Origin: Spirogloea muscicola
Taxonomy: Eukaryota; Streptophyta; Zygnematophyceae; Spirogloeales; Spirogloeaceae
Assembly (NCBI GenBank): GCA_009602725.1
Contig: WELB01000150.1
Location: 226,822 to 290,821 of the forward strand
Direction: 5' to 3'
DNA: 64,000 nucleotides
Part shown: positions 25,446-36,800 of the stretch, one piece after another
How positions within the stretch are numbered: position 1 is the first letter of the stretch
How the letters are laid out: each line of letters starts with the position of its first letter
Translations under genes and position numbers: made by a program
Notes under the pieces: generated by a model
What the model was told of the DNA's origin: nothing
What the model saw: the letters and a program-made list of their open reading frames with translations, nothing else
Database searches by the model: none

Positions 25446-28400
25446 TGTAATGAATCAGCCACTTGGTTAAGCCACACGGCTCTGTTGGCATTACATGACC
25501 GGCTATTTGGGACAAGTGGGCCCGCCAGGTGGCGGGCTGGCTTGCCGGGCAAGTGGCCCGCCCGTCCAGAAATACCCTCGCTAGGATCCGCCCGTTCAAG
25601 GGATGATCTTGGGCCCGCCCGCAAGGGCAGGCCTTGGGGCGACCCGCTCACACCCCTGGAGGGGGGGTGGCACGGGGAAGCACGAAGAGCCTTGGAGGCG
25701 GAGGGTCGGGAGAGTTCGAGCCTGTGAAGCCCAGGAGCAGCCTTGCCGCTGCTCGCCGCCGCAGCCGCCGCCGCACCTTGCTGCGGGGCCTGCTGCGCCG
25801 GCCTGCGCCCAGGAGGTGGAGCGGTCTACCTCCTCACCGACATGTGGCTCATACAATTCCATTGGAGCCAGGCGCCAACCCGCCTTTCCGTCCCATGTAC
25901 CGGCTGAGCCCTCTCGAATTTCGAGAAATGCAATCCCAGGTCGAGGACCTGCTGGCGAAGGGCTACATTGAGCCATCTCAGTCGCCATACGGAGCACCCA
26001 TCCTCTTTGTCAAAAAGGAGGATGGCACTCTACGGATGTGCATTGATTATCGGGCTCTGAATAAGCTTACTATCAAGAACCGATACCCATTGCCTCGGAT
26101 AGAGGATCTGTTCGATTGGCTCGCAGGGGCTACGGTGTTCAGCTCCCTGGGCCTGGCAAGTGGGTATCACCAAATTCGAATCACGCCTGCGGATGTTCCG
26201 AAGTCGGCGTACGCCGCTTGGACATTTTCAGTTCAAGGTGCTGAGCTTTGGTTTGACCGATGCACCGGCTACGTTCCAGGCGGTGATGTCGAGGGTCTTT
26301 GGCCCCCTGCTCTACCATTTTGTGCTGGTTTACTTGGATGACATACTGGTGTTCAGCAAAACGCCTGAGGATCACGTGAAGCACCTGCGCCAAGTGCTGC
26401 AGTTGCTGCGTGAAAATCGATTGTATGCCACGCGGTCCAAGTAAAGACGGCATACGTGTCGACCCCAAGAAGACTTCGGTCGTACGGGATTGGCCTGTGC
26501 CACAAACTGTGCCTCGATTGCGCTCCTTTTTGGGATTCGCAAATTATTTCCGAAAGTTCCTACAAGGCTATGGGAATTTGGCACTTCCTCTTACGAAGCT
26601 CACTCGTAAGGACGTACCTTGGGATTGGTCGTCCGAATGGCAGAGGGCTTTTGAGGGAATACAGCAGGCGTTGACATCTCCGCCTGTGCTGGCCTTTCCT
26701 CGTGAAGGCGTGCCATATGAACTCGTCTGCGATGCCTCTTTGACCGGTATTGGTGCCGTGCTCTGCAAGAGGTTCACCCGTTAGCGTTTGAGAGTCGCCT
26801 GCCTATTCCCGGCAGAGCGAAATTACAATACGGGCGAGCAGGAATTGCTGGCTGTGGTGCACGCCTTACGCGTCTGGCGTTGCTACCTGGAAGGTGTGGC
26901 ATTTACGGTTGTCACGGATCATTGCCCGTTGACATATTTCCACACGCAGCAGCATTTGACGAGGCGTCAAGCTCGATGGGCCGAGTGCATGGCACAATTC
27001 GATTTCCAGTGGGTTTCTCGCCCTGGACGTATTAATGTTGCTGACCCTGTGAGTCGCAACATTCACGGCGCTGATGCGTTGGCTTCCTTGAATGCTTCTG
27101 GAGTGCGGGCTGCGGGACTGCGTCCGACTCGTCAAGCTTCTCGGCACACCGCGGCTGAGCTCTCTGAGCTCTACGTGCGTATCCGTAAAGGGTATGGCAC
27201 AGACCCATGGTTTGCTGAAGCCGCCAACGTAAGCACCTCCACTGATGACAAAGGCTTCTGGTGGCAAGGTGACGCTATTGTGGTCCCGAACTGCAATGCC
27301 TTGCGCACAGACATAATGCAGGAGCCGCATGATACGCCTTACAGTGGTCATTTGGGAGTGAGCAAAACCAAACAGGCTGTACGACGCCTCTTTTGGTGGA
27401 AGGGCTTTTCAGCCCAGGTACGCGCTTTTGTGGCAAGCTGTGCCACGTGCCAACGTAGTAAGGCAATCTCTGGCAAGCCTGCCGGAATACTTCAGCCCTT
27501 GCAGATTCCGGAGCGGAATTGGTCTGATGTAAGTGTGGATTTTATCACACAACTGCCCAAGACGCGGAGCGGCTATGATGCCATTGTCGTCTTTGTGGAT
27601 CGCCTGAGTAAAATGGTGCATTTTGCTCCCACTACTACGCGCGAGCATCGGCGAAGGATTTCGCTGGCATCTTTGTGGATAAGGTGTGGAAGCTACATGG
27701 AATACCTGAGAGGCTGGTCTCGGACCGCGATCCTCGCTTTACAGGTCACTTCTGGAAAGACGTCTGCAAGCTCATTGGCACGAAGCAGTCCATGTCCACA
27801 CAGCCTTTCATCCACAAACGGATGGCCAAACTGAGCGAATGAATCGAGTTCTTGAGGACATGTTGAGGCACTTTGTCAACTCTAGCCAGACTGACTGGGA
27901 TGACTATTTGGCTGCAGCTGAATATGCTGTGAACAATGCCTATCATGCGTCCACCAAAGAGACTCCATTCTTCCTCAACTATGGTCAGCATCCCCGAGCT
28001 CCCCTTCAGGTGGGGANNNNNNNNNNNNNNNNNNNNNNNNNNNNNNNNNNNNNNNNNNNNNNNNNNNNNNNNNNNNNNNNNNNNNNNNNNNNNNNNNNNN
28101 NNNNNNNNNNNNNNNNNNNNNNNNNNNNNNNNNNNNNNNNNNNNNNNNNNNNNNNNNNNNNNNNNNNNNNNNNNNNNNNNNNNNNNNNNNNNNNNNNNNN
28201 NNNNNNNNNNNNNNNNNNNNNNNNNNNNNNNNNNNNNNNNNNNNNNNNNNNNNNNNNNNNNNNNNNNNNNNNNNNNNNNNNNNNNNNNNNNNNNNNNNNN
28301 NNNNNNNNNNNNNNNNNNNNNNNNNNNNNNNNNNNNNNNNNNNNNNNNNNNNNNNNNNNNNNNNNNNNNNNNNNNNNNNNNNNNNNNNNNNNNNNNNNNN

Positions 28401-29039
28401 NNNNNNNNNNNNNNNNNNNNNNNNNNNNNNNNNNNNNNNNNNNNNNNNNNNNNNNNNNNNNNNNNNNNNNNNNNNNNNNNNNNNNNNNNNNNNNNNNNNN
28501 NNNNNNNNNNNNNNNNNNNNNNNNNNNNNNNNNNNNNNNNNNNNNNNNNNNNNNNNNNNNNNNNNNNNNNNNNNNNNNNNNNNNNNNNNNNNNNNNNNNN
28601 NNNNNNNNNNNNNNNNNNNNNNNNNNNNNNNNNNNNNNNNNNNNNNNNNNNNNNNNNNNNNNNNNNNNNNNNNNNNNNNNNNNNNNNNNNNNNNNNNNNN
28701 NNNNNNNNNNNNNNNNNNNNNNNNNNNNNNNNNNNNNNNNNNNNNNNNNNNNNNNNNNNNNNNNNNNNNNNNNNNNNNNNNNNNNNNNNNNNNNNNNNNN
28801 NNNNNNNNNNNNNNNNNNNNNNNNNNNNNNNNNNNNNNNNNNNTGCTGCGGGGCCTGCTGCGCCGGCCTGCGCCCAGGAGGTGGAGTCGCCGCCGGACGG
28901 CGGCGCCACGGGGCCTGTCTTCTGCTGCGCCTATGCGCTAGTGCTTTGCCTGTGTAGTGGGTTGGTCCCTAAACCCCTACAGCCGAACTCAAGAAGGACT
29001 GCTCACCCTAACTGCGTGTGTAGGGCGAGGTTCCTTACA
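25446..29039 (+). mobile_element. Ty3/gypsy chromovirus copy 2 (family A), broken, with assembly gap
   Basis: Left LTR part starts at 25446 (TGTAATGAATCAGCC) and matches the LTR of the whole copy at 34577. Pol sequence (RT with the VYLDDILVF box near 26327, RNase H, integrase zinc region and core) runs from about 25830 to the gap. The right LTR end is at 28844-29039 (ends TTCCTTACA). The copy is shortened: no gag is visible. It is a fossil with several breaks. Pol is very close in sequence to copy 1, so it is not ancient. No matching target duplication is visible at its ends. Confidence 0.85.
28017..28843. other. Assembly gap (827 N) inside chromovirus copy 2
   Basis: Hides the integrase C-terminus, any chromodomain and the start of the right LTR of copy 2. 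The true length is unknown. Confidence 0.99.
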
Positions 29040-29995
29040 CCAACGGTGCCGGTAATCTTACAGGATCGTATTGTATCTACCGCTTGAAAGTCCCAAACGG
29101 AACCTCATGCCCCGTGTGTCGCGTATGAACGAGACCATGTGCGGCTCTATGTCCTGCTCGAGTGGTTTATATGTAAGCTCGCATGCCGAGTGGTGAAGAT
29201 TGCGCCATTGGCCCAGCTATGTGCCTGAGTTTCTCTGTGCAATTGAGTAAGCTGCCGGCATGTGATGCCTCCAGCAGGCTAGTGCATTTTGGATACCCTA
29301 GGTGAATGCTCGTCTCCGCCTTTGGTTGTCAAAGGGTTGACTTGCATGAAATCGCTGTCACCAGCATTCTGACAAGCTGAGCCAAAAGGCTGTACTTGAA
29401 GACGTACTCTCACGTGAAGCCAGCTTTGGCTGAGTAGATAACTCATTGTGAGGATGCGCACAGAGTCTCCCCTGACTCTGGTGTGAGTGTTGTATTCTCA
29501 CATAGTGTGACTCTTGACAATTGTCGAGCGGTGCACCCATCCTGTTCGTTGTGAAGTCCGCTGGCGTCTTTCGATGTGCATCGATTATGAGCTCTGAACA
29601 GAGTCACCGTCAAGATAGTATACCTCTTGCTAAGCATTGAGATTGTCTTGCGGAAGCCTAAATGTATAGCTTCCCCGCTTTGCACATTGGTGACGAGATT
29701 TGCGTCCACACCTTAGAAAGTTCCGTGGTCGGCTTGTTGTAGGCCGCTCGGCTGCTTCTGATGCAATATGCTCCGCTTTGGTGGCACCAAAAGCATTTGC
29801 CACGTGTCCGCTTATGCTGATGAAAGTATTTGGCCCCCTACTGTGTACCTCTGTGCTGGTTTACTTAAACGGCAGATTGGTGCTCAGTAAAATGCTTGAG
29901 GATCATGTACTGCACCTGAGGTAAATTCTGCAATCGCTGAGTGCACATCAACCGCATGCCAATTATGTGTATGATTAGCCGAAATGTACATAGGT

Positions 29996-30810
29996 TGTAA
30001 CGTTTCCCCCCTTTTCGGCGTGCCAACGGTGACACTAACCTTACATGAGTGCATCGTATTTACCGTTTGGGAGCCCCAAATGTATGGGTAATCTCGCTGC
30101 ACTACGTGTAGCAAGTACGGGCTGAGGCCCTGGGCATGTGCGGCCCGCGCTGCACGTGTAGCAAGTATGGGCTGGAGGCCAGGGCACATGCGCACGCGCC
30201 ACGTGGGGCCCGCGTGCGGCGCGCGCCACGCGCAGCGCGCGCCACGCGACTCACCTTCCCATTCGTCAGGCTCGCGCCACGCGCGGCGCGCGCCAGTCGC
30301 GGCATGCGCCAGTTCCCTGGACTCGTATCCCCATTGGTCAGACCCGTCCCTCCGGGGCGGGCCTGATCAAATTTTTCAGGGGAGGACCTTGGGGACTACC
30401 CTCGTCACACCCTCGGGGAGCGTGGCAGGAGAGACCCTATAAGTACTGGGCATTGGCCAGACTCGGGGTCCGACCAATGCCGAGAGAGACACAACCCTGC
30501 TGCTGCCTAGTCAGCCCCGCTGCTGCCTGCTGCCGCTGCCGCTGCCACAGCTCTGCTGCTGCCGCCTGCTGCCCAGATCGTCGCCGCAGCTCCTCACTGC
30601 GGGCACCGCCGGCTCTCTGTAAGTCTACTGGTAGAGCCACCGCTCTAGGGCGGTGCCTCAGGGTAAGACTTCCGCTGCGCTCTGTGCGCGTATATGCGTT
30701 GGCGTTGTCTTGTATGAGGGTGGTCTCCAAACCACCCTATGACCCAATCTAAACAGGACATTCCAACCATTACTGTGCGTATAAGGATTGGAATGGTACA
30801 AAATGGTACA
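29996..30810 (+). repeat. Solo LTR, family B
   Basis: Starts TGTAACGTTTCC and ends ATGGTACA, 815 bp. It is flanked by taggt (29991-29995) and tagga (30811-30815), a near-perfect 5-bp target duplication inside the RT region of the older element. It contains a TATAAGTA box and the shared R/U5-like block with ACTTCCGCTGCGCTC near 30667. A solo LTR implies LTR-LTR recombination after insertion. Confidence 0.75.
30438..30445 (+). promoter_or_regulatory. TATA box of the LTR-B solo copy
   Basis: TATAAGTA, followed within about 25 bases by conserved GGCC/GACTC words seen at the same place in other LTRs of the window. Position fits the U3/R boundary. Confidence 0.5.
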
Positions 30811-31929
30811 TAGGACATGTTGTGGACAAAGACGGGGTTACGTGTCAACCCCACCAAGATTGTAGTAGCAAAGGACTGTATTAGTCAATTTGCCACAGAA
30901 CGTGCCACAGTTGCGTTCCTTCTCAGGACTCGCTAAAACCACTTTCGTCCGTTCCTGTAAAGGTACGGAAGTATGGCATCTCCTTTTACAAAACTCACTC
31001 GTAAGGAAGTAAGCTGGGTGTGGACGTCCGAATGCCAGAGGGCATTCGCGGAAATCGAAGGGGTCCTGGTGCATCCACCCGTTTTGGCCTTGCCGAGAAG
31101 GCATGCCATTTAAGGTATTGACGCCTCTTTGATCGGCACTGGAACCGTTCTCTTGCAGGAGGGTCACCCCGTAGCATTTGAAAGTAGCCTGTCTTGTCCT
31201 GCAGAGCGTTACTTCGCTATGTGAGAGCAGAGCTCCTTGCTATTGTGGACGTCATATGTGAATGGCGATGCTATCTCGTGGGTGTTGAATTTAGGGGCGT
31301 AACGCATCATTGGCCGTTCACACACACAACAGCAATGGAGCAGGCGTCAAGCACTGTGGGCCAAGTGCATGGCCAATTCCGTTTCCAGTGGGAGTACCGC
31401 CCTGGAAGGATGAATATTGCGGACCCGCAGCATTGGAGGGGCTGCTGTGGCGGTTGTCATGCACGCTTCAGGGTTTCAGACCGCAGACGTGCGGCCTACT
31501 CGTGGAGCTGCTCGGCTGTCCACCGCCAACCTCTCTGAGCTGTGTGTGCGTATTCGTGATGGGTATGGCGCTGACCCATGGTTTGCAAATGAGACCGATA
31601 CACGCACTCGTAAATGACCAAGGTTTTGGTGGCGAGGAGACGCCATTGTGGTCCCCAACCGCAATGCCTTGCGAAGCAGTATCCTACAAGAGCTGCATGA
31701 GCCTCCGTATGGTGGTCATTTGGGTAAGATATATAGAAAGAAAGCTGTCCAGCTTCTGATGGTGGCCGGACTGGAAAGTTCAAATGGAGTCTTTTCCCAC
31801 CTGCCAGCGGAGTAAAGCACGCTCTCATAAACCTGCCGGGCTGCTCCCTCCGTTAAAGATCCTCCAAAGAACTGGTCTAATGTGAGTGTGAATTTCATCT
31901 CCCACTTGCCAACAACGCTCGCGCTAAGT

Positions 31930-33249
31930 ATGGTCCGGAGCCGGGCTTCGTACCGCGCGGCATCGTCCCCCGGTCGTACTGTCCGAGAGGCGCGCTGCTT
32001 CGCTCGCGCGCGGCATCCTCCAGAAGTTGTTTCCATCCGCCAGGCGCTGCTTCGCTCGCGCACGGCAGCGTCCGGTAGATTCGTCGTGTTCCCTTGTCAG
32101 GCCCGCTCCTCCGGGGGAGGACCTTGGGGCAGCCCCTTTCACACCCTCGGGGAAGGGGTGGCAGATGGAACGCTTATCACTTACTAGTGATACTAGGCCG
32201 AGGCCAGACTCCTTAGTCGGACCCGTGACGCCAAGAGAGGCACAGGCCCTGCTGCTGCCTGCTGCCTGCTGCCGCAGCCGCCGCCACAGCTCTGCAGTTG
32301 CCGCCTGCTGCTCAGCCCGTCGCCGCAGCTCGTCGCTGCAGCTCAGGCCGTCGCCTCGCCGGCTCTCTGTAAGGACCATGGCTGCGCCCCTTGCGGGGAC
32401 AGCTGCTGCCCCTCGGTCGAGTCGCCGCCTTCCGGCGGTGCCTCAGGTAAGACTTCCGCTGCGCTATAGGCGCGTATGTGTGCGCTGGCATTCACACCAT
32501 AAGGGGGTTGTCTCTAAAACACCCTATGTCCGGAAGGCGAACAGGACGTTCTGACCCTAACTGTGCAATTGGGGGCAGGAAACGTACGATGGTGTCAGAG
32601 GACTTCTTGCATCCAGCCAGTCACGTAAAGGGTCTGACAGTGCAAGGATCCTTCTAAATGCTGGACTAAGTTTTCTCTGCAAGCGTGAGAATTTTACGCG
32701 TATGTGGAGCTGTCATTGGCAAAGCGGCGGGTGTGCCACCCTCTCGCCTTCGACATCCACGCACCGGGTCTTTCAGATGCTGAGTGGCTCTTCTTCCCGG
32801 CAATCTCCATTGCCGGGTCAGTATTCTCCTGCGTAACCACCTGTGCCCGGTGTATAGCCGGCCTATGAAGCACGGCATAGCACCCGGTTCCGCAAGTGGG
32901 CGGCAATCTAACTGTCGGAGGCGCTGGCCTGTACTCTCGCCGGGTGCCCGCCCTCAGTCTTCTTTTACAGCTTTGCTGTTCGGGGGTCTGATCTGGCGGG
33001 CTACCATATTATGCTTTGCTTGCCTGGTGCACCGGCCTTGCTCAGCAGCACTGTGGTAGTATTGTTTTAGCAGATATGTTTTAGTAACCTGTCACTGACT
33101 TGATCCCTCAGTGTGTTGTGAAAAGGCATGGAGTCGGCTGACTCAAGAGCGCCATCTAGTCCCCCTGTAACGTTCCCTCCATTTGGAAGTGCCAACGGTG
33201 CCGGTAACCTTACATGATCGTATCGTATCTACCGTTTGGAAGTCCCAAC
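31930..33249 (+). mobile_element. Short LTR-B unit: LTR, PBS, brief leader, LTR start
   Basis: An LTR-B copy (about 31930-32587; its left side is lost or worn) is followed by a PBS TGGTGTCAGAGG at 32590-32601. About 560 bases of leader follow, ending near an ATGGAGTCG gag-start-like word, then a second LTR-B start (TGTAACGTTCCC at 33166). No gag or pol is present. It could be a short non-autonomous (TRIM-like) member or a truncated copy. Confidence 0.5.
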
Positions 33250-33345
33250 ATATCTTGTTTATGTCATATATGTCATGACATATGATATGTGACATATATC
33301 TGTCATGATGTTTGACATATATGTGATATTGATATCATATATCAG
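33250..33345. repeat. AT-rich palindrome cluster
   Basis: About 96 bases built from TGACATATAT, ATATGTCA and GATATC words, with a perfect 16-bp palindrome ATATGTCATGACATAT at 33268-33283 and several overlapping inverted repeats. About 70% A+T against a strongly GC-rich background. It sits exactly where the LTR-B fragment breaks off. Confidence 0.8.
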
Positions 33346-33985
33346 TTCCAAAGTCACTTGGCAAATATTTGGGCAACAGTTGGCTGTGCGCCACTGCGCC
33401 CTGGGCACTGAACGATTTGCTCGTTCTTGCCATCACCTGCATATCAGCTATCAGCTGTGCTGCTGTGTAACACGAGCTGGCCATTACCCATTCGTCTAAT
33501 GTGTGAGACATGGGCCCTGGTGTGGTACAACCTGTTCTAAGCTGGCCTAAGTATGGTTTTCTGCCCATGGACGTCGTGGACTTCGTGGTGAGATCGATAT
33601 TGGGTGATGCCTCGGCATGGGTAATTCCTGCTTTGGTCCTCGCCTTGCCTTACCTCAGGTGTTGGCGGCTGGCGCGCCCTCACCATCATCTGTGTCGAGT
33701 GCACACTCCAAAATGCTGGCATTTAGTGCTTGGCACTGAGTGCGATGAGGACTGTGGCTGTTGGCCATCCTCATTGACCGCAAAGCCTTGGGCTCTGGTC
33801 AATCGCACTTCAGTGTCACCTACTTCCAGTGGAGGTTCGTGACTCTCTGCAGCTGTTGATTACGTGATATCACAGCTGTGGGCCGGGTGAGCTTTCGGAA
33901 ACAAGCTTCGCAGATATTGTCAACGCCCTCTGCAGCCACTGTTTAGTCAATTCCTCGCCAGTGAGCCCGTTGTGATGACCACGCG
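33346..33985. other. No recognisable feature
   Basis: Unassigned sequence with no long open frame and no match by eye to the LINE or LTR families, apart from loose similarity to retroelement leader sequence. Confidence 0.35.
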
Positions 33986-34576
33986 TCATGCCACACTTGG
34001 CGGGCATGGACAAGACCATGTGGATCCCAGTGTCCTGCCCGAGTGGCCTGTACCGCTGGCCATATTGCTGAATAGCGAGAATTTGAGCATTAGCCCAGCT
34101 AAGTGCTGAGTATCGTTGTGCACTTGTAGCTAAAATGCTGCCGGCATTGACTGCCTGCAGCTGGCTGGTGCATCAGAGTACTCTGGGTGAGTGCTCGTCT
34201 CCGCCTTTGAATCTCAAAGGGCTGACATGTCGTGGATGCTTTGGAACAGCATCTTTGCACTCTGCGACCAACAGCTGTTGATGAAGACGTGCCTTACACA
34301 TGGCTTCGTCGGCATTTGAATCTGATGATTGGGTAATGAGTCTCCCCCTGACTCTGCAGTACGTGTGATTGCCTCACCTGGTGCGGCTCTTGACAATCAG
34401 TCACCGAAGTAATTGGATGCATTTTCCGAACTCCTCTGGACGGGTGGCCCCTCATCCGACGTGACTCAATGACGTCCGGCGCTCTGCCGCCGTTCTGCCC
34501 TCTGTATCGACTGAGTACTCTCGAGTGTTGAGAGAAGCAATCCCAAGTGACGTTGCTGAAGTACGGGCTCACCCGT
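33986..34576 (+). mobile_element. Old Ty3/gypsy element, left part (target of copy 1)
   Basis: Decayed internal sequence resembling 29100-29600 of the other old element. It ends in RT text just before PYGAPI, where copy 1 is inserted; the text resumes at 41255. A fossil with many breaks. Confidence 0.65.
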
Positions 34577-35105
34577 TGTAATGAACCAGCCATTTGGTAA
34601 GCCACACGGCTCTGTTGGCATTACATGACCGGCTCTTTGGGACAAGTGGGCCCGCCAGGTGGCGGGCTGGCTTGCCGGGCAAGTGGCCCGCCCGTTGAGA
34701 AATACCCTCGCTAGGATCCGCCCGTTCAAGGGAGGATCTTAGGCCCGCCCGAAAAGGCAGGCCTTGGGGCGACCCGCTCACACCCCTGGAGGGGGGGTGG
34801 CACGGGGAAGCACGAAGAGCCTTGGGGGGCTGAGGCTCGGGGGAGTGCGAGCCGGTGAAGCCCAGGAGCAGCCTTGCCGCTGCTCGCCGCCGCAGCCGCC
34901 GCCGCACCTTGCTGCGGGGCCTGCTGCGCCGGCCTGCGCCCAGGAGGTGGAGTCGCCGCCGGTCGGCGGCGCCACGGGGCTTGTCTTCCGCTGCGCCTAT
35001 GCGCTAGTGCTTTCCCTGTGTAGTGGGTTGGTCCCTAAACCCCTACAGCCGAACTCAAGAAGGACTGCTCACCCTAACTGCGTGTGTAGGGCGAGATTGC
35101 TTACA
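34577..35105 (+). repeat. 5' LTR of copy 1 (family A)
   Basis: 529 bp, TGTAATGAACC...TTGCTTACA. GC-rich U3 with GGGCAAGTGGCCCGCC words, a CTCACACCCCTGGAGGG block, then the R/U5-like block with CTTCCGCTGCGCCTATGCGC. Followed by the PBS after two spacer bases. Confidence 0.92.
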
Positions 35106-35107
35106 TT

Positions 35108-35119
35108 TGGTATCAGAGG
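35108..35119 (+). other. Primer-binding site of copy 1
   Basis: TGGTATCAGAGG, complementary over most of its length to the 3' end of initiator Met tRNA. The same site follows LTRs at 32590, 43730, 49813, 55802 and, reversed, 54798-54809. Confidence 0.85.
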
Positions 35120-35590
35120 CGGTCTTGCATCCATCGCGCTTGTGACTTATTGTGCTCGCCGCTGATGATGCAAGGATCACCCTGATGTGCTGGCCTGACT
35201 TTTTATCTGTCAAAGATAAAGTGCTTGCCAGACGTTGGTTCGTGAGGCGGCTCAGCGGAAGCGCCGGGTGCGGAGCCATCTTCGCGCTGTGAGCCCCAAC
35301 ACCATTGATCGACTGATCCTTGAGGACCACTTGCTGCGTTCGCTCCTTTTGAGGTGTGGCTTGAGCCTGCAGCCTTTGTGTGGTAAGGTCAGTCGTGTGG
35401 CCAGCAGTGACCGTGTGCATCGGTCCTGGTCATATCTGCGGCTGTCTGCCTGCCTGCTGATTGAGGTGTGGAGTTGCGCGCTGCCTTGCTTGCTGGTGCA
35501 CCAGTCTTGCGATGTCCTGTATTGCAGTATGGAGTGTGTGATTTGCTGACTGGTGGAGCCTGAATCGATCACTCAGTCTTCTCAGCCAGC

Positions 35591-36800
35591 ATGGTATCAC
35601 ACACGTCCAGTGCGCGGCCGAGCCCTCCTCGGGAGGCAGTGCGGTCGGCTGCTGAGGCAGCGGCTGCTGCAGGGCCAGCTGCTGCGGCAGTGGCTGCTGC
35701 GGAGCACGCCCACGAGGGGCACGCCCACGAGGGGCACGCCCGAGCGGGGCACGCCCATGAGGGGCATGTGGAGCTGGGAGCCGGAGGCCTGGAGGGCTTG
35801 TCGGCTGGGGACTTGCAACGCGTTGCACTCCTTACTCGAGATCTGGCGGCAGCCCAGTCTGCGACGGACCCAGCCCAATATCGTCTTCTTGCGAGGATCT
35901 GCGCGGAGCAGCGCGCCCTCCTCGTCCAGCTGCGCGCCGAAGAGCGGCACATGCACGAGGTGGATGCCTCGTTGCAGCTTATGCGCAGGAGCAGTGGCAA
36001 CCCTGAGCATGGACTTGCCAGGGCCCATGCACCCCGGCAATTCGCCGGTGACGATGATCGGGGAGGCTTGCAGCCATGGCTGGACGAGATGGACGAATGG
36101 TTCGTCTGCTCCAACACGGACGCGGGGGCACGCGTGCGCCTCGCTGCCACCTACCTCTCAGGGGAGCCCCGGGAGTGGTGGAGCACCTTGAAGAAGAGCT
36201 CTACGCCTGAGGAGTCCGGTGACTGGGCCTTCTTCTGCAGCTCGTATGGCGACCCACACGCGGAGCTGCGCGCCCGCGATGAGCTGGACGCTCTCCGCAT
36301 GAGGGGCGAGGGGAGCGAGGGCTTTGGGCCCTATGTGCGGCGATTCCGGCTGCTGCTGTCTAAGCTGCGCAGCGAGCCGATGAAGCCAATCGACCAATGC
36401 CAACGATTCAAGGCTGGACTGCCTTCTCGGTTTCGCAATTAAGTCGCGGTGGACTCCGCAACGGCACAACCGGTCACGGACTTCACCAAGATGGTGGAGC
36501 ACGCCCGCAAGGTGCTCAGCACGCCGGACATTGCCGGTCCAGGCAAGCGTCCCCTGCTGGAGGCAGGCGGCTTCGATGCAGAACGAAGCAAGAAGCGGTT
36601 CGACCCGAGGCACGGCTTGAACGCTCGACCTCAAGGCGACTTCCCCAAGCCGATGGTGGAAGGCGCTGGCTGCTTCAAGTGCGGTGCCAAGAGCCATCAG
36701 CTCAGGGACTGCCCGGAGGCAGGTCCCTCTTCCTCACGGCCACGTCCACAGCGCCCTATGGGCCGGGACCAGGGCAATTCCAAGGGCAAGCGTGAGTACT
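35591..36800 (+). CDS. Gag region of chromovirus copy 1
   Basis: Structural protein region. It starts with an Ala-rich segment, then a 15-bp (5-residue) HAHEG repeat in about four units, a capsid-like core ([49 protein letters not shown]) and a CCHC knuckle [14 protein letters not shown] at about 36671-36712. The core is typical of the Ty3 retrotransposon gag family. Part of the element described above; treat as a fossil region. Confidence 0.8.

Larger units (their letters stand above)
29040..31929 (+). mobile_element. Old, decayed Ty3/gypsy element interrupted by a solo LTR
   Basis: Begins with an LTR-B-like stub (CCAACGGTGCCGGTAA at 29040), then decayed internal sequence. From about 29540 it shows worn RT text, resuming after the solo LTR at 30811 with RT/RNase H (about 30820-31400) and integrase traces (about 31500-31925). 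It aligns in order with the pol of the whole copy but is far more diverged. A fossil with many breaks. Confidence 0.65.

Noticed and set aside
27839-29087. Long frames across 28017-28843
   Set aside because: They consist mainly of N; only the flanking integrase and LTR sequence is real.
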